From: Alopecurus myosuroides
Taxonomy: Eukaryota > Streptophyta > Magnoliopsida > Poales > Poaceae
Assembly: GCA_028641055.1 (NCBI GenBank)
Contig: CM054059.1
Location: 115,169,071-115,233,070, forward strand
Direction: 5' to 3'
Length of the DNA stretch: 64,000 nucleotides
Shown: in pieces, positions 11,343 through 23,373 of the stretch
Numbering within the stretch: position 1 is the first letter of the stretch
Layout: each line of letters opens with the position of its first letter
Translations under genes and position numbers: made by a program
Notes under the pieces: generated by a model
The model's database searches: none
What the model saw: only the letters and a program-made list of their open reading frames with translations
Told to the model about the DNA's origin: nothing

Positions 11343-14283
11343 AAACACTACAAGTGATATCACCTAGCAGGTCCTTAACCTTAGAAAAATTGCTTCTTGT
11401 TTCCTCCGGTTCCTTCTCAGCACTTTCCGCCCTCTCAATAAGAGTTTTTTCCCGGTTCTCAAAATCCTGCTGAAGAACATACAAGGTTTTGGCAGCTTCC
11501 TCAACATGTTTCTCCAGATCATGCTGCAACGTTCTTGCCTCTTCAGTTTTCTGAGCCTCTTGCGCTGACAAGTTCTTCAAATTTGAAATCTCCTTCTGAG
11601 AGGAAGACTCAAGACTCTGCAAAATTGGTAACCACAGAAAAACACGGGTTATAGACAATTCAAGTTACCAGATCAGTATAAGCTGAGAAATTCTGGGTTC
11701 CAAAGGGACACAACCCGGGTGTTGGGGGCTACGATGATGTTTAACCTACTCAAGTGGTGGAGTATTCGTTAAAGTCCCGAGTAGCTGCAAGCTCGCAACC
11801 TGGTACTTGGGGGCTACACTATTTCAGTTTTTAAGAAAGTTTCAGATAGATACAATTAAGTCCTGGGTAGCTGCAGGCTAGCAAACCCGACAGTTGGGGG
11901 CTACATTATTTCAGTTTAAATGAATTTACTGGTGCAAAATCAAGACATGTCCCGCTCCACAATTAATTCATAAACTGGCACTTGGGGGGCTGCGGTTCAA
12001 ATTCAAAGGTTTACCGAGGAAATCTGCAAGTTTATTATACAAATATAAATTGTAAGATTGAGGGCTATAGGTTATGTATATCAAGGTTACCTCATATCTC
12101 TTCTTAACAAAATCGATGATTCCATCTGCACGACACCGGTTTTCAGAAAGCTCTTGAGCCAGAGTATCAAAATTCTGGCCCTCAATGTTCAGGTTGGAAG
12201 GAACTTTTTTTCCTCTGGAGCTGGTTTCAAATCCTCTGTCACTTTGGATAGCATAGTCGAGGTCCCAACAATTATTGCAGTCTGAGAGCCGGTAATCTCC
12301 ACATCCGGGTCTGAGATAGTCATGTCTTCAACCAAAGCATAATTATACGGCGTGTTACCAACCGGATTCACCTCTTGGTCAGTGGCTTGTGCAGGATCGT
12401 CGATAACACCCGGTGAGTGAACAGTCGGTTCATCTTGTGTCTCTTCACGAGCTGTTTCCTCCAAGTTTGCAGTGGGAGCAACAAATGCAATTGGATTAAC
12501 CTTTAACACAGCTTGGGCCCTACAGCAAGAGAAAAGTTTAAAAACCTGATTGGCTAGAAATGATTATAACTATGAACCAAAGATTGAAGAGCTAGCTTAC
12601 CCAGAGTTAATGGAAAATCCACTGGCCCCACTGTAGTGGGATGAACTAGAGTTGGGAGAATTTGTATGAAAAGTATGACTCAACTCAGGCCGGATTTTCC
12701 CTGCCAAGGGATGTGAAGAGTTAGGCAAGACTCAAGCCTTGGAAACCTGGAGGGAAGGAGTTCTCTCAGGCAAACCTTCTTGTAAATCACTTGACCCGGA
12801 GCTCCGGGTCCTCCTTCTTTAACTGGTATCTTCGTCATCCTGCATTTTCTCCATATGTGAGTACGGGTTCAAGGGATTTTTGAACAGTCTAGAAATAGAA
12901 ACCTTTACAATAGTCTGTCGGCTTCTCTTGTTGGTCACAGGAGAATCTTTCTCAATCACCATGTTTGAGACAGTAATGGTAGTGGTGGGGTTGAAATCCG
13001 GAATAGACTTATCCGGCACTTCTTGAGTTGCACCACCTTGCCGTAAACCGGCACCCTCCTGCTCAACCGGTTCATCCTGCGAGTAACTAGCGTCGGCAAA
13101 TTGGTTATGCAAGTGACCAAGGGAGTCAAATTCAGAAGCCTCATCCTCTTCATCACTTTGTTCTTCCTATTCATCATCTTCGGGAGGAGAAGAAAGTTGT
13201 TGGGTAGTAACCCAGAAAGTAGCTGAAAGCTATAAACCGGAAAAAAATAGGGTTAGCATCAGTGAAGCCTTTAATTTCCCATAGAATGAAAGTGACTTGT
13301 AAACATATGAACTTACAGGAGGAGACGGGTTGGAGGAGGAAAGGAGGCAAGACCAACATCAAAGAACATATCTTTCTTTATTCCGACCAGGTCTTTCAGT
13401 GCAGCCACCATATCAGACTTTGAAGCTGGGGAGTCAGAATATCTCATAGTGTCTGATAAACCTGTGTACTCATGGAACAACCGGCCCCTAATGCTAAGAG
13501 GCTGGATGCGCCAGTTTACCCAAGTCTGGGTTAGGTCTAAACCGGTTAACCCATGGACTATTAAGGAGGTTACACCTTTGAGAAGGGGCTTGATTTTGAC
13601 TCGATCAGCTCACGTAGCAAAGGAGTCCATGGTGCTTGTATAAACAAGACGCTCAGGACAATAACCCGGCAGATCCGGTTCATCAGAAGGAGAGGTATCC
13701 TTGCAGTAAAAGAAGGTTTTATGCCATAGTTTTGGATGACTAGAAAGTGGGGTGCCCGGATAAGCAATATATTTCTGTCTCTGGAACGAAACGCCACCGC
13801 AGTGGACCAGCTCGCTCCCAGCTACTTCTGGGTGTTTGTTACAGTAGAAGTACCCAAGGAAGAGGTCTAGGTTGGGTTCTACGTGAAGATAGTCCTCACA
13901 AAGGACAACAAAATTGCTAATGTTAAGGATAGAGTTTGGGGGAAGATCCTGAAGGTGAAGACCGTAATATCCTAAGAGCCGACGGAAGAAATGAGACCCC
14001 GAGGACGAAACCCATGAAGAATATGGGCCTGAAAGATTATTACCTCACCCGGCCCAGGTTCTGGCCGGATCTCATTCCCAGCAGCACGCCAGGATATGTT
14101 CTTTGGAAGCAAGCCAGAATCTTCCATCTCGGTAAGCCGACCCTGGGTCATTTCCGACTTACACCAGTTGGCCTACATCATGCCCCTACTGGACTTGGCC
14201 GCTGCAGAACCGGAGGCACCGCCGGTTTTCTTCTTATTTCCGGTTCCAGTGGCCTTGGTGGCCAAACTCTTCTCCTTCACCAT
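11343..14283 (-). pseudogene. E3 antisense gene (Transposase_28 family), broken
   Basis: The start at 14283 reads MVKEKSLATKAT. The N-terminal domain is recognisable (GEVIIFQAHILHGFRP, later a KLWHKTFFYCKD-like region read in other frames near 13700) but interrupted by stops and frameshifts between 14170 and 13400. Downstream exons are acidic and Ser/Thr-rich (13112-12819 and 12509-12189). A coiled-coil exon lies at about 11620-11343 (LESSSQKEISNLKN, then LQHDLEKHVEEAAK), comparable to the coil exon of E1. The gene end is missing where LTR2 joins at 11056. Exon borders were not all resolved. Confidence 0.6.
11700..12010. repeat. Degenerate repeats with TTGGGGGCTA tracts in an intron of the E3 antisense gene
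   Basis: The core GTTGGGGGCTAC or CTTGGGGGCTAC occurs near 11722, 11806, 11894 and (diverged) 11983. Two successive units share a longer stretch (GTAGCTGCAAGCT to TATTTCAGTTT) at about 11790-11840 and 11878-11922, so this is a roughly 85-bp tandem repeat. The core resembles the purine-rich tract found just before LTRs 2, 4 and 5. Confidence 0.55.
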
Positions 14284-14418
14284 GGTGCGACGGACACCGA
14301 CGAAGCTCTGGCCGCGGTGGCGCGAGCAAGGAAATCTAGCTCTCGAGCTTTTTTCAGAGGAAGAAGATGAAGCTGGGAGCACAGGATGCGAATGGTTTTG
14401 GGGGAGCTCCTGGAGGCC

Positions 14419-14427
14419 ATTTATAAG
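14419..14427 (-). promoter_or_regulatory. TATA box of the E3 antisense gene
   Basis: CTTATAAAT on the minus strand, about 140 bp upstream of the ATG at 14283. Confidence 0.5.
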
Positions 14428-14814
14428 CGGAAGCCCTAACACTAGGGTTAGTCGGCAATTTTGCATAAAGGACCCCACGATTAGCCATTTTCGAAAAAGA
14501 TACGAGAAGATTTGATCTACAAAAGGAAGAATTTTTGAGAAAATGCATTAAATACGCGGAGAAAAATCCGGGATAAACCGAAATATTTTCGGTTCTTGAG
14601 ATCTTGGAGATAAAGGTGCGAGGTTATCTCTCCAAAGTTCAAAAAACGGAAAGATATAATCCTGGAGGTAATGATGAACCCCGAATAATCTGGATCAGAT
14701 ATTCCGGAGGATTATTTCTTGAACTAACAAATTCGCGTCTAAGTTATTTCCAGAATAGTTTAACGTGAACAGCGTAAGTTTGAACTTAAGTGTTCATGTT
14801 AACCTGGGGGCGAA

Positions 14815-15443
14815 TGTTGGGGGAATGGGTAAGGGGGAGCCTTACCTACCACCCACATAAACCGGAACATACTCTAGCCGGTTCATACCATTCAATCCGT
14901 TTTATACCGAGAGAAGCTGGCCAGGAGGTAGCCAGCTAGCAGATGAAGACCCGGGTTATGTTAGACGTAAACAGGAAAGGGGAGCAGACCCGACCCAAAG
15001 TCCGGGTTAGAAGACACATAGGCCCAAGAATGGTGGAGCGGCCCAAGGCCGGATGGGAACGTCCGGGTCATGGAGTAAACTGAACGGAACATCGAGGGAC
15101 CAGAGCAGGCTAGGACTCCGACGACGGGTGTAACCCGGATCCCCTTGAAACCCGGGGAACTCGTCCACTATAGAAGGAGAGGCCCTAGGACGTAGAAGAA
15201 CAAGTTCTAAGTCAATAGCAAGGTAGCTCAAGACATCGAGAGCCAGAATCACCTTTTGTAATCGAGACCTTGTTTCCCCATAATAAGAAAGCAGGAGTAA
15301 GTTTTACCCTTAATAGAGGGGCCAAACCTGGGTAAACTCGCATCTCTCGTTTCCTACCTAACCCTTTCGAAGCTTCGCTCAGTACCAATGGCCTCACAAT
15401 CTAGTTCTCAGATGAGTACACTTGCTGTGAAAACCCCACGACA
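14815..15443 (+). repeat. LTR3: 3' LTR of E3
   Basis: 629 bp from TGTTGGGGGAATGG to CCCCACGACA, preceded by a purine-rich tract (CCTGGGGGCGAA). The presumed TATA box is CTATAGAA at 15168-15175. Right flank AGTAC (15444-15448) is the predicted target-site duplication. Confidence 0.8.
15160..15181 (+). promoter_or_regulatory. TATA-like box inside a dyad, LTR3
   Basis: CTC, a bulged G, TCC (15160-15166), centre ACTATAGAA (15167-15175), then GGA GAG (15176-15181). Outer GGG and CCC on either side extend the symmetry. The TATA match is weak. Confidence 0.4.
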
Positions 15444-15533
15444 AGTACCTAAAAGAAGAAATAAATCTTCTTAAAGTATTGTTAAACATTGATAATTACA
15501 TATGATCTTCCCAAACCTTTATGTTTGTATTAT

Positions 15534-15921
15534 GCATGATAAAGAATACAAATGAAGAATATAAAATAACAACATGACACTCTGAGTAACCAACTAACAA
15601 CTCTGATTTAAATCATTAAACCCCAATAACATTCACATGATCATTGTTTCAACCATCTTATACAAGTGAGAATATAACACTAACATTGGAATATCGCACT
15701 ATTTCTTGAGGAATTAATAAGTTCAGATTAAAATATAATAGTTCCAAATAATCTTATGGTAGATTGGAATAACACTTCTAGAACATTCTAAAGAATCCTT
15801 CTGAAGATCTTTTTCTGGCAGTTCCTCTTTTCTTGTATTATGCATGACAAAGAATACAAATGAAGAATATAAAATAACAACATGACACTCTGAGTAACCA
15901 ACTAACAACTCTGATTTAAAT
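15534..15921 (+). repeat. Direct repeat pair of about 85 bp
   Basis: A unit beginning GTATTATGCATGA and ending ACTCTGATTTAAAT is present at about 15534-15617 and again at 15834-15921 with only a few differences. The second copy starts where the left foldback arm ends. Confidence 0.85.
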
Positions 15922-16432
15922 CTCAACACATTAATGAACCATTTGATCAACTTACTGTTCAGTCATGAATCCATAAGCATTCCACACTTCTATTCAAATT
16001 CAACAACTCCACAACTAAGGTATCTCTCGATACAACCAATGAATAACAACAAGTTAGAACCTCTATTAGAGGAACTGAATTGATAGCTAAATAAAACTAA
16101 TCATGCATGAAATAAGAACATGTCTTATGGGAAACAAAATGACAAGTATATTGAAGGAGAATAAAAGCCTAAAACAACTCTTAATCTAGATCTTTCTACT
16201 TTGTCTAGAGTATCTTATTTTCTTGTTTCCCAATCTTCTCGAAGTCATTCTACAAGAGAAGGAGCCCACAAGAAAAGAGGAACTGCCAGAAGAAAATCTT
16301 CAGAAGGATTCTTTAGAATGTTCTAGAAGTGTTATTCCAATCTACCATAAGAGTATTTGGAACTATTATATTTTAATCTGAACTTATTAATTCCTCAATA
16401 AATAGTGCGATATTCCAATGTTAGTGTTATAT
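15672..16432. repeat. Foldback: 165-bp inverted repeat with a 431-bp loop
   Basis: Left arm 15672-15836, right arm 16268-16432, both 165 bp and nearly identical as reverse complements (a handful of mismatches by eye). The arms start with ATATAACACTAACATTGG and end with CTTTTCTTGT. The loop holds the second copy of the direct repeat. A transcript across it would form a long hairpin. No clear target duplication was found. Confidence 0.85.
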
Positions 16433-17649
16433 AGAAGTAGTTTGGTAACAAGAATTTACACCTTGTTAACAAACCACTTTTGTATCCTCAAACAATTGAG
16501 TGTCATACATAAACAAATAGAACGTGAGATAACCTGGTATATCTCAGCCAATTGTATATTATTAGTAATTTGGAGGCAAGTCTGGCCCACTTGTTAACAA
16601 ATTCTTATGATATGCATATGGCAAATTGATGTCATAAAATAAACTCACATTCTTTTATAATCATCTAAGTAAAATCTTTGCTTGGAGTAGTTAGTTGTCT
16701 TCACCACAAGGGTGAGACAGTTGAAGTTGGAATCCAAGAGATGATATTACTTGCAAGTGACATAAGGAGTATTTGAAGACTAGTGGGAACTATACACAAG
16801 TACATCAGGCAAGAGAAGACCACAAGAAACAACACTGTCTTAGTAATGGAGCATAAGAAATTATCCATCGAATCATTAGGTAATATTAGAGAACTTATAA
16901 CCTCTGTCAAGCTCATCAGAGGTGAGGAACTCATAATAATATGTTTGATGGAATCAAGTATAAAGTAAGAAACAATAACAAGCCAGTACATTCAAATGTC
17001 TTGTGCTATGTTGAGGTAGATGGAAACAAGATTATCTACCTTGTTTTTTTAGATCATTCTCATCCATAAGACAAATGGATGATAACAAGAATTCATCCAT
17101 ACACTAGCATGTAAATGATTACATGTTTCTAAAACAAATATTGGATAATATCCCTACTTGTAAAACAAGGTTGGAAAACAAACACATAGTCTCTTCATAT
17201 TGGGAATCAATGTGAGCCTAAGCCACTCATGTTTTCCACTTTATCAAGTACTAAACACAACAAACATGGATTACACACACACCTAAGTAAAATGTCAACC
17301 AAAATTTCTTAGGGTTCCAATTATGAAAATTACATAGTATCATAAAAGAAAACAAGTCCATTTTCTAATTAATTTTTTTGTCATGACATGGAAACAATTT
17401 CCATAGTTGGTGATTTTATTTACAATTCATAAACAATACTACTAAGAAGTTTACTAATAGTTTCTTAAAAAGAACTTATAGCTAAAATTGTCCAAGTATG
17501 ATACACCACTTTGGTACCCATATGTTTGTTGTGTGTTCTCATGATAATTATGCCTAGAATAATTCTGAAGCCATTTAATAAATTAATTGAAGATAAACAA
17601 TGAAAATCACTTAAATTGAGAAACCAAGATAAAAATACAAACCTTGCTC

Positions 17650-20475
17650 AAAATTGAGAAACCAGAACATGGTGACATAGAGTTTTTTATGACGAATTCA
17701 AATCTTATTTTTAATAATTTTTAAGTCCACAGAAAGGCCTAGAAAACAAGGTTTTATTACCAGTATTAGTAATAGAAGGACTAGAGTGCAATTTACACAA
17801 ACTTTTAGGGGGTTATCCGGAAATTTTAATTTATTTCTTCTTCCTCTACCAGAAGGCAGAGGAGATCGTGTCGACGCCACGGTCATAGCACCGCCACCTC
17901 CTTCTCGTGTCCTCGCTCGCGGATAAGAGCTGATGAAAGTCGTGCTCCTCTTCACTTCTCTCTCTCCCGTTGCTCTCTCTCTGTACCAAACCCAAAGCCT
18001 AGCCACTCACTGTCGTTGCTCGTCGCCGTCGTTTACGGACGTCCCGGGAGGAATTCAGACCACCCTAAGAACCACCTCGACCTCCTCTGTAACCTCATCG
18101 AGTCATGTTTGCTGGAATGCTGGGAACAACTGGAATCGGGGTTTCTTCTCTGCGGCCGGCAGACAGACGCCGCAGATGAATTCATTTCCATCGAGCCACC
18201 TCGTTCCACACCGATAGTACCTTCGTGTTCTAGGTGAGACTACGCATCTTCATCGCATTTTTTCCCATTTTATTGCGCCCTATTCCATAGATATTGACGA
18301 GCCGCCGCTGTCGCCGCGGAACCTCGCCGTCGGTGATGTTCCGGTGGTCATATTCCCACATCGCCACCACCTCTTGGTTCCTCATGATCACCTCTACCTC
18401 CCATTACCAAATAATCAGTCTAAATCGAAGCCAACCGCCGGATTTGAGATCAACAAAGGAAATACCCTCCTCTGATGACGCAATCATGACGTCATGATCC
18501 CTTTTATTTTTATTTTCTTATATTTTTTTGATTTAAATCGAATATGACAGGTGGGACCCACCTGTCAATTTAAAATTGGTAGAAATTGATAAATCTTATT
18601 AATTCAATAACTTCCAATTCTATATATCAGAAAAATATAAATACTATACCATCAAGCAACAAGTAATTCAATGACGTAAAAGAAAATATGTTTGTTATCT
18701 TTTTAATAGATGTTTTCCGCGTGGTATCGTCTTGTTGCCTAATCAAGCAACAAGTAATTCTACTTAAACATAATAACCATTGAATTGATAAATAAAAGTG
18801 AAACACATGTAAGTCTAAAATAAGTAATAACCACATCACCACAAGTAATGAAACGACTCACATAAAACAAATGTGATCTTAGTATCGTATCGATCATAGC
18901 TTACACCTGTAAGCTGGGGTATTTTCTAGGGTATTTTGCGATGCATATCATTAGTATGCATGTATCATCTTGACAGTGTTTTCTATAGTCCTTACCGGGA
19001 CTACTTTGCTATCTTTCAGATCTCGGGATTTCCACGCAACCCTCGAACCTCGAAGACATGGATTATTATTGTTATTTCAATCTTAGGCAATTTCATCAAT
19101 TGCTCATATCCTTTGAACTAATTTCTAACAAACTATTTGCAAAAACCCTATCGTATTACCACCTATTATCAAACGAATGCATGATCCTATTTTATAATAA
19201 TATGACTAATTGAATGACTACCCGAGTGGTAGTGTTCTGTTAGGTGGGCGGATGGGACCATGGTAAGATGAATAGGTCAAAGGAAGGTTCCATATGCATG
19301 GGAAAGTATTACCTAGGAATTAACAACAAATGTCGTCAGTATTCTTGCACCATAAATACCGCGTTAACCATCGGTGTTGTATGGGGCGAGTAAGCTAGCT
19401 GTGATCTTTTCTCGTTCGCATGTCAACGGGCTGCCAGAGCCATTCGCTGTAGGTCTTGCGAAACTACATGCACATGGGTGGGATCCTTTAATTCCCACGG
19501 ACTCTAGGGACTATGATGGTCTTCTCGGGGCGCCTAGATATCCATCGTGTGGGGTGGAATAAGGGGTTAAAACCGTGTGGCAGAAATGGGTGGGCATGTG
19601 TTGTGCGGAGAAGCATGGTTTGACTTGGATGAACAACCGAGCCCCATACCTATGTGGATGTGGACAGGATCTTGAGCCTGGTTGTGCAACATGGTATTGA
19701 TAGCCTATGGGTAAAGTAACACACCTCTACAGAGTTTAAAAGGATGTGGCATGTTACCCCCTGTTTCGGGAGGAGCTGCGAATGCCGTAGGAAAGGCAAC
19801 TCCATGAAGTTCTATTATTATGAAGATCTAGCGGGCATAGGCTTCCAAATTAAAAACAACCTCTTGAAGAAATATTTTCAAAAAACCCTTGCATTAGCTT
19901 ATGACTCTTTCGAGTCTCAAACTATAGATAGTGCATCATACAACCCACTATTTATCATGAACTTGTTGAGTAACGCTCGTTACTCATTCGTTCCCGTTTG
20001 ACACCCTGCTTAGAGTTGAAGCTTAAATGGAGATCTTCATCGAGAAGCCATCGTTAGCTACTGAAGCTAGGAGGAGTCGTATACTACTTAGCCGGTGAAG
20101 CATCGCCATCAATAACACCGGTGGAGGAGAAGTTATGAAGGTGTAGGTGGAGTCCATTCTTGGAATTAGATTCTCACAAGCCATAGATTAGGGATAACAT
20201 CGGCCATATTGGATTATGTTCTGAGCTAGAGTTATTCTCCAGCTTGGAGCTTTGAATTGCTTCTTCTCATGGTTTCATTTGCATGAGATCTTGTTGATTC
20301 ATCAAAGAGACTCTCGAGATTTTGTAATGAACAATTTTGTATCCTATAGCTTTGCTTGGACCTGCTATGTTTATGTTGTACCACACTGAGGGATGTAATA
20401 TTCACGGATAAGTCCTTTTGTGAGTATTATGTCAACGACTTGCACTACATGAAGTGGTGTGCTGGGTCACCGCAC
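17650..20475 (+). mobile_element. Unclassified LTR-like tract, probably the 3' part of an LTR retrotransposon
   Basis: GC-rich leader-like DNA at 17850-18240, then AT-rich DNA, then a long tract without coding potential that ends in GGGTCACCGCACA at about 20475, where the truncated LTR of element P begins. The sharp end in CA against the interior of another LTR resembles the LTR ends of E1-E4. The tract resembles grass retrotransposon LTR sequence, but I cannot name the family, and the left border is not resolved. The frames in it are short and unlike known proteins. Confidence 0.35.
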
Positions 20476-23201
20476 ATAGGTTGGCCACACTATAGGGCGA
20501 CGTACCCTTGTTCGCGCCACCAGGTGGTGTGGGCCCCCTGGCCACCCACCACATCGCCCTTTCGCCTATTTAAGATCCTTCCCCGGAAAACCCTAAATAC
20601 CCAAGCCTCCATCCACGAAAAGTTTCGTAGCCTCCGTCATCGCCAACCCTAGTCCGGGAGGGTTCTAAAGCTCTCCCCAGAGATACGTTCAAAACGTATC
20701 TCCTTTTTCGAACACTTCTGCTATTTTTCTTCTAAACTAATTAGTTTTGGATGCAACTAACACAGACTAACGTTGTTTTCAGCAGAATTACTTTGGTGTC
20801 TTGTTTTTGCGCAGGAAAATCAACTTTCACGAAATTTCCCGGAAAAGACCCCAAAGTCCTTATTTCAACCGAAGATCCCCGAGCCAGAAGAAGAGCCAAA
20901 GGGGGAAAGTAGAGGCCCACACCATGGTTGGGCTCCCCCAGGACGCCCCACCAGGTGGTGTGGTGGCCCCAGTCACCCCCTTGGGCTACCCTTTCGATTA
21001 CTTAACCCCCGTAACCCTAAAATAGAGGGGGTTCGTCATATTCCAGATAAACACACCCGAGCGCCGCCGTCGCCTCAAAACCCAATTCGGGGATCAGAAG
21101 TTCATGTTCTGGCACCCTGTCGAGAACGGGATTTGAAGGAGATCTTCGCCATCGTCACCGCCACCACTTCTCCATCAACCATCCATGATTCCCCCATCCA
21201 TGTGTGAGTAATCCCCGCTGTAGGCTGAGAGGGGTGGAAGGGATTGGATGATATTGTTCATGTAATAATGCCAGATTGTTAGGGCACAGTGCCTAGTATA
21301 CGTTGTTAGTGCTATATATTGTTGTTGCAACTTTTTTTTATTAATGCTTGTCACTAGGGTCCGAGTGCCATGATCTCAGATCCGAACATGTTATTGTTTC
21401 ATGAGTATAATTATGTTTCTTGATCAATTTGTTAGTTGTTTACACATGTCGTTGTCCGGAACCCGAGGCTGCAAAGTGACAATAATTGGGACAACTAAGG
21501 GGATGGTTGCAATGTGAGGATCACATGTGCTCACGGAGTGTTAATGCTTTGCTCCAGTGCTTTATTAAAAGGAGCACCCTAATTACAAGTAGTTTCGCTT
21601 GAGGCCCCGCTGCAACGGGCTGGTATGACAAAAGATGTTGTCCAAGTTTCTCATTGCGAGCACGTACGACTAAATTGGAACACATGCCTATGGTTTTCCT
21701 TGTACTTGGATGCTTTATTATTATTTATCTGCAATGCCCACGTTATTATTATTATATGAACTATATTGTCCATGCAATGCCTGTTTATCAATTCCCTATG
21801 CCTACAGTATTTTAATCATACTGTTTTCCACAATTGCTACTGCTGTTACTATTTTACTTATGTTGTTATTTTACTACTGCTACTGTTATAAAACTGTTAC
21901 CAGTGATAAATTGTTGCGAGCAAGTCTACTTTCAGGTGCAGCTGAATTGACAACTCATATGTTAAGGCTTATAAATATTATGTGGCTCCCCTTGTGTAGA
22001 ATCAATAAATTTGGGTTTTACTTCCATCGAGGACTGTTGGGATCCCCTATAATTGTGGGTCATCACCCGGCACCCTACCGGGAGGGGAAATCATCACTGG
22101 AGGGCTCTACATCACCATGCCTGCCTCCGGAGTGATGCGTCAGTAGTTCATCCTTAGACTACGAGTCCATAGCAGTAGCTAGATGGTTGTCGTGTTCTCT
22201 TTTTGCCACCATGTTTAGATCTTGTGATCTAACTAACATGATCAAGATCATCTATCTATAATGCTACATGTTGTATTTGCTAGGATCCGATGAATATTGA
22301 ATGCTATGTCAAGTTGATTATCAATCTATCATGTTTATGTTATTTATGATCTTGCACGCTCTCCGTTACTAGTAGATGCTCTGGCCAAGTTGATGCTTGT
22401 AACTCCAAGAGGGAATATTTATGCTTGATAGTGGGTTCATGCCTCCTTTTCATCTATGCTTAAGTGACAGAAACACGATGGATGGGGGATGTGCTGTTTC
22501 CATTAGGGAGAAAACGACAATGCTTTGTCTAAGGATAAATTCTACTTTTTACATTACGCACTTTACGTAATGAAATAATTTGTTGCTTGCAACTTAATAC
22601 CTGAAGTCTGCTTGGATTACGTTATGAGGGTGGATTATTAGTCATAGATGCAGTTGGATTACGATCTATGAATTATGTTGCAATGCCCGCATGAATCTCA
22701 TAGTAATCATCATGTCTTGCATATGCAGTACGGTGCAGCCTTTATTTCTGTCAATTTCCCATCTGTAATTTGTTTACCCAACATGTTATCTATCTGTTTT
22801 GGAGAGACACCACTAGTGAACCGTGGACCCCGGTCCATTCTTTTACACTGATAATACAACCACTTCAAGCACCAAACACTGTTTTCCTTTCATTCACTGC
22901 AATCATACATTGTTCTCCACATTATACATCTAATCCTTTGTGTTAGCAAAACCGGTGATATTGACAACCTCCTATTTTGTTGGGGCAAAGTATCTTGGTT
23001 GTGCTGTGCGTAGATTCCACGTTGCTGCTGAGACTGGCAGTGCGTCATGCCAAACATCAGTTGTCATCAACCTTCAGAAGTGATTTATTTCTCCTACTGG
23101 TCCGATTAAACCTTGGTTTCTTACTGAAGGAATACTTGTTGTTGTACTCTTCACACCTTCCTCTTGGGTTCTTCGAACGAGCGTGTGTTTAAACGCCATC
23201 A
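20476..23201 (+). repeat. 5' LTR of P (5'-truncated, interrupted by a solo LTR)
   Basis: 20476-20680 aligns with 35310-35500 of the 3' LTR (shared CCACCAGGTGGTGTGGGCC and CCTCCGTCATCG). After the inserted solo LTR the match resumes at 22066 (CGGCACCCT) and ends AACGCCATCA at 23201. The first part of the LTR (counterpart of 35048-35309) is missing. Confidence 0.85.
20681..22065 (+). mobile_element. Solo LTR (Athila-like) inside the 5' LTR of P
   Basis: 1385 bp, starting AGATACGTTC (aligns with TGATACGTCC of the LTR at 62316) and ending GGGTCATCA. It is flanked by CCCAG (20676-20680) and CCCGG (22066-22070), a 5-bp target duplication with one G/A difference. The 3' LTR of P has no insertion at the matching place (35495-35505). 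Its 3' part (GGCTGAATTGACAACT-like, near 21940) matches the LTR running off the window at 63920-64000. No internal region remains, as expected after LTR-LTR recombination. Confidence 0.75.
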
Positions 23202-23211
23202 AGCTTGTTTT

Positions 23212-23229
23212 GTGGCGCCGTTGTCGGGG
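23212..23229 (+). promoter_or_regulatory. Primer binding site of P (tRNA-Asp)
   Basis: TGGCGCCGTTGTCGGGGA starts 10 bases after the LTR end. It is complementary, with one difference, to the 3' end of plant tRNA-Asp, the primer used by Athila-lineage elements. Confidence 0.8.
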
Positions 23230-23373
23230 AGGAACAGGATTTCTGCAAAGGGAGTCTCACACCTCCAATATTTTTACTTTGTTATTTTTTTCTTAGTTTA
23301 GTTTATTTTGTCTTGCTCGCTTCTTTATATCGAAAACACACACACAAAATAGTTCCTATTTCAGGTTGCCTTT

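Larger units (their letters stand above)
11057..15443 (+). mobile_element. E3: right part of a third Tat/RIRE2-like element
   Basis: Minus-strand antisense gene remains and LTR3, of a family distinct from E1 and E2. It begins at the end of LTR2, within or near an intron of its antisense gene, and ends at the end of LTR3. No pol is present in the window. Confidence 0.65.
15444..17650. other. AT-rich unclassified DNA, probably old mobile-element sequence
   Basis: No convincing reading frame. It contains a foldback and direct repeats (listed separately). The rest has frequent ACAAG and AACAAG runs and no similarity that I recognise. It is the presumed insertion target of E3. Confidence 0.4.

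Noticed and set aside
17933..18497. Possible small host gene in a GC-rich island
   Set aside because: The frames are short and Ser/Thr-rich without a family match, and the surroundings look like a retrotransposon leader.
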